A DNA stretch of 64,000 nucleotides, from the NCBI RefSeq assembly GCF_011050055.1, contig NZ_DRGM01000167.1, positions 1-64,000 on the forward strand. Reading direction: 5' to 3'. The stretch is from Pseudoalteromonas prydzensis. Its GTDB lineage: Bacteria > Pseudomonadota > Gammaproteobacteria > Enterobacterales > Alteromonadaceae. The notes under the pieces were generated by a model that was given only the letters and a program-made list of their open reading frames with translations, searched no databases and was not told where the DNA came from. Below are positions 60,995 through 64,000 of the stretch, one piece after another. The number at the start of each line of letters is the position of its first letter. The first letter of the stretch is position 1. The position numbers and the translations under genes were made by a program.

Positions 60995-62779
60995 TTATTT
61001 TTTAGCTAGATTTGGGTGCTCTACACCCATCCATGCTTTAAATAACGCCATTTGCTCTGCTGTTGCATCTTTATCAGCAACTAGCTTTTTATCTTTATCA
61101 AAGTCTTCACTGAGCACTAATGTGGTGCTTTGCAGCGCATCACGGCGAATAAAATCAATGGTTACTTTATCCCCGGCTTTAAAGGTTTCTAAGCTTGCTG
61201 TTAAATCTTTGCCGACATGCTTTTTATTAATCGCGACAATTTTATCATCCGTCGTTAAACCTGCCTGCCAGGCAGCCCCCTCACGTCGCACATGAATTAA
61301 AGTAAGCAATTCACCGCTATTTTTTGCTAGAGCATCAACACTGGCAACAGCTTTCGCGCCTTTTGGACGCGCTAACTCTAAGCCTACTTTTTTAAATAAA
61401 GCATCAAAATCGATTGCTGCGGGTGCATCAACATTAGTAGCCCACCACTGGCTGTAATCACGGCCTGTTAACTGTTTTAAAATAGTTTTCACGTCAGTTG
61501 CAGTAAAGCCATGGGGCATCTTATATTGATTGTAAAGTGCGCGATGAACATCACGGTAGCTTTGCTTACCTTGGCTGTTCTCGAGTAAATCGATATCTAA
61601 AGCCATTGAAATCAATGAGCCCTCTAAATAAATATTAGTGCTGTAGTTGCCTGCATGGTCACCACCTTGATTTATCCATTTATCAAAACTGGTTTCGCTG
61701 GCACTTTGCACTTCACGCCCTGGTGTTAATAAATGGCGATTAACCGTTTTAGTTAAGGTGTTAAGAAATTCATCGGTGGTTGAAATACCTGAGCGCACCA
61801 TTAAGTGATCTTCAAAGTAACTGGTTGAGCCTTCAGCTATCCATAATAATTTATCGTAATTAATATGCGTGTAATCATAAGGCACTAAACCTTCTGGACG
61901 GTACGCTTTTACATTCCAAGTATGAATAAATTCATGGGCTGCTGTACTAATGAAAGCAAGGTAGTCTTCACGTGAGCCAAAGCGATCACGTGGGCGTTGA
62001 ATAATCGTCGAATTTAAATGCTCTGTAGCGCCACCGGCACCCGATGTTGCGTGTACCATAAATACGTAACGTTGGTATGGGTAATCATCCCAAATAACAC
62101 TGCCCGTTGTTACTAATTTTTTAAGATCAGTAAGCATTTGCTCAACATCGTAGTTGCCCTCGCCCCAGATCACTAATTCGTAATCGCGGCCATCCACTGC
62201 AAACTTATGTAACTCGTTGATACCTGTTTCAATCGGTGAATCAACTAATACATCGTAATCAGCAGCTTTAAAACTATGTTTCGAACCGGCATTGTCCATC
62301 CCTGACACTGAACGCCATGCTTTTGGCACATCAAGCTTAACGGTAACCGGCTCTTGACGAAATGATTCACTGAACATAAAAAAGCCTGATGCATCAATAA
62401 ATGCATGGCTGTCATCAATATGACGTGCACGCATGCCAAGCTCGTTAGCGTAAACTTGGTAATCAATATTTACTTCGGTTGGCTCATCAAGGTGAACACG
62501 CCATGTACTGGCATCCACTTTTTCCCATTTTAATGCTTTACCATTTTCGTCTTTAGCCTCAAAAAAACGCACCCCATTAGCCAGATTTAAAATTTCGTAA
62601 CGGCCAGTACGCCACGCGGGTAATTTTACATCTAAATGTGCTTGCGCGGTTTGCGGAAATTCAACACTCACATCGCCTAAATGATGCTCAGGCTGAGTGA
62701 CAGCAAGTGAATAATTAACATCGGCCCATGCCGAGTGAGATAATGCGGCTACTACCGACAAAGCTAAAAACGTTTTCAT
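60995..62779 (-). CDS. M61 family glycyl aminopeptidase with PDZ domain
   Basis: A 594-residue secreted metallopeptidase. Signal peptide 1-19; beta-rich N-terminal domain to about 215; M61 catalytic domain with STAAHEFIHTWNVKAYRPEG (H282, E283, H286) and the downstream WIAEGSTSYFEDHL supplying the third zinc ligand Glu. Residues about 490-565 form a PDZ domain (RREGAAWQAGLTTDDKIVAIN). M61 enzymes release N-terminal glycine or alanine from peptides. It joins S46, M28 and M4 enzymes as a rich exopeptidase set. Confidence 0.91.
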   Translation of the reverse strand: MKTFLALSVVAALSHSAWADVNYSLAVTQPEHHLGDVSVEFPQTAQAHLDVKLPAWRTGRYEILNLANGVRFFEAKDENGKALKWEKVDASTWRVHLDEPTEVNIDYQVYANELGMRARHIDDSHAFIDASGFFMFSESFRQEPVTVKLDVPKAWRSVSGMDNAGSKHSFKAADYDVLVDSPIETGINELHKFAVDGRDYELVIWGEGNYDVEQMLTDLKKLVTTGSVIWDDYPYQRYVFMVHATSGAGGATEHLNSTIIQRPRDRFGSREDYLAFISTAAHEFIHTWNVKAYRPEGLVPYDYTHINYDKLLWIAEGSTSYFEDHLMVRSGISTTDEFLNTLTKTVNRHLLTPGREVQSASETSFDKWINQGGDHAGNYSTNIYLEGSLISMALDIDLLENSQGKQSYRDVHRALYNQYKMPHGFTATDVKTILKQLTGRDYSQWWATNVDAPAAIDFDALFKKVGLELARPKGAKAVASVDALAKNSGELLTLIHVRREGAAWQAGLTTDDKIVAINKKHVGKDLTASLETFKAGDKVTIDFIRRDALQSTTLVLSEDFDKDKKLVADKDATAEQMALFKAWMGVEHPNLAKK

Positions 62780-62995
62780 AAAGGCTCTTAATTCTTATAT
62801 GCAGTGATTTTATTGTGTTTGAGCCTAACAACGATAATCGCAAATGTGAATTAAAAGCGATAAATTCACATGCGAATAGGTTCGATGAATAAAAATCACC
62901 AACAAATGCTAAGTTTTTGACTTAGTAACTACATTTGTGCAAATTTTGTTGTAAACTTACGCCATAAGAGATTTAATCAATGGCGGTAACTATTA

Positions 62996-64000
62996 GTGTC
63001 ACAACAGCTCGAAGTTTTAAACAAAAAACTTAAACAAGCCATTGATACTCGCATGGTGATTGAACATGCACGAAAACATCAAGTAGACACGCTTAGCAAC
63101 TTTGCTGCAAAGTTATCGTTAAGTTGTAAAGGCATGGATATTGAACTTGATAATCGCTTAGCCAAGTTTCGTAGTGCCCTCACTAAAGGGGTGGATTTTG
63201 AATTATTCGCGCCCCAGATTGATGAAATTCTCACACTGCTAAAAAACCAAGAGGCACAACAGGCCACACATCAGCGTGAACTGCACAATAGTGTCCTTGA
63301 TGCTGGCAAGTTACTGCAAAAAACCAAAGGGTTACCTGATGATGCGCGCAGGACTTTGCGCCATTTACTCGATCACGAACTCAATAACGTACAATCGACT
63401 CGGGATTTTATTCCGCTGCTCAATCGTTTGGTGACTATTTACCACCAAGCATTGCAAGTTAAACTCACGGTGCCTTCTACGCAACAAGCCGCAGTGCAAC
63501 CTGCGCTTGCCAAAGAACTGCTTAATTTAGCAAATGATTTGGTATTTGAAGATGAAGCCGCAGAGCAAGTAAAAACGATTAAAAATAATATTTCTGAAAC
63601 CGATTCAGTCGACAATTTATTAACCGCTGCAATTGATATTATTAAAATTGTTGCGGGGAATATCAGTAAAGAACGTCAATCTGCGCAAAGCTTTTTAGTT
63701 TCGTTAAATCAAACCCTTGAAGAACTCCACCATTCAATAGTGGCGACGAGTAAACACTCTGAAGCTATGGGTGCAGAGTTTGCGGTACTGAATAAACGCA
63801 TTGAAGGTAAAATTAATAATCTAACAATACAAACCCAAAATGCCACGTCAATTTCAGCATTAAAAGCACTCGTTGATAACGAATTAAAGTCGTTAAGCCA
63901 AGACTTAATTGAAAAAGAACGCCTTGAACAACAAGACCGCGAAATGTTATTAAACAATTTTCAAGGGATCAACCACCGTATCAATAACCTTGAAACTAAG
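62996..64000 (+). CDS. Long helical N-terminal region of an uncharacterised protein (3' end outside window)
   Basis: 335 codons are open to the end of the window. GTG at 62996 is the first possible start after an in-frame TAA; GGCGG lies nine bases upstream. The product is almost wholly helical and coiled-coil-like (LEVLNKKLKQAIDTRMVIEH, LRHLLDHELNNVQ, EERLEQQDREML-type heptads). No GGDEF or other catalytic motif is reached. The pattern recalls N-terminal regions of some soluble diguanylate cyclases in this order of bacteria, in which a GGDEF domain follows, but that part is not in the window. Confidence 0.7.
   Translation, partial: MSQQLEVLNKKLKQAIDTRMVIEHARKHQVDTLSNFAAKLSLSCKGMDIELDNRLAKFRSALTKGVDFELFAPQIDEILTLLKNQEAQQATHQRELHNSVLDAGKLLQKTKGLPDDARRTLRHLLDHELNNVQSTRDFIPLLNRLVTIYHQALQVKLTVPSTQQAAVQPALAKELLNLANDLVFEDEAAEQVKTIKNNISETDSVDNLLTAAIDIIKIVAGNISKERQSAQSFLVSLNQTLEELHHSIVATSKHSEAMGAEFAVLNKRIEGKINNLTIQTQNATSISALKALVDNELKSLSQDLIEKERLEQQDREMLLNNFQGINHRINNLETK

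Overview
The window reads as chromosomal DNA of a marine gammaproteobacterium of the order Alteromonadales, most likely Pseudoalteromonas. The evidence is the AT-rich base composition, two large TonB-dependent receptors, secreted S46, M4, M28 and M61 peptidases (two with PPC tails), and the recognisable housekeeping blocks minE, rnd-fadD, yoaA-tsaB and a complete his operon. The genus is inferred from gene content, not from a search.

Layout. 1-147 is the 3' end of minE. 195-3240 (minus strand) is an ECF sigma factor followed by two YCII/DGPF proteins (one fused to a PhnB-type VOC domain) and a YbaA-like DUF1428 protein. 3511-25926 is a glycan-utilisation locus. Its minus-strand arm holds two TonB receptors, a lipoprotein with four discoidin repeats, a GH99 endo-alpha-mannosidase, a Tat-exported glycosylasparaginase and an acetyltransferase. 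Its plus-strand arm holds cutC and a BadF-type amino-sugar kinase; then, divergent from a PAS-AraC regulator, a Gfo/Idh oxidoreductase, a TIM-barrel isomerase, an MFS transporter, a DUF1080 (3-keto-glycoside hydrolase family) protein, a GMC oxidoreductase with its Tat-exported small subunit, and a secreted TIM-barrel protein. 25977-34519 holds rnd, fadD, an alpha/beta hydrolase, an alkaline phosphatase, a small unknown protein, tsaB and yoaA. 34635-38779 holds two secreted peptidases with matching PPC tails. 39285-41862 holds an NhaP antiporter, a GAF-GGDEF protein and a small unknown protein. 42045-49278 is hisL-GDCBHAF(IE) with a readable attenuator. 49465-54084 holds a toxin-antitoxin pair, a DGSG-repeat protein, a small lipoprotein, a DUF1289 protein, an FMN-reductase gene broken by one in-frame stop, and metY. 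54479-64000 holds a repeat-type membrane protein, a BlaI/M56 regulator pair, an S46 peptidase, a GT25 transferase, an M61 peptidase and the start of a long helical protein.

The main result is in the glycan locus. Three promoters (upstream of each TonB receptor and of the Gfo/Idh operon) share one architecture: two CCGA-centred half-sites exactly 21 bp apart, and a CCC-TATTMT -10 box at exactly the same distance downstream. This is the geometry expected of an AraC-type class II activator, and a PAS-AraC regulator gene lies next to one copy. The predicted regulon couples outer-membrane glycan import and GH99/glycosylasparaginase processing to a periplasmic 3-keto-glycoside route, a combination I do not recall as a described system. 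The receptor arm grew by a 3.5-kb tandem duplication that left a decayed 5' fragment of cutC (12345-12556) and kept 102 bp of promoter DNA identical.

Other points worth attention are a BlaI/M56 pair bracketed by 55-bp perfect repeats of the 3' end of the neighbouring S46 gene, with a BlaI-type double operator; a possible ATT or ATC start for yoaA; and a likely dispersed repeat at 31287-31434.
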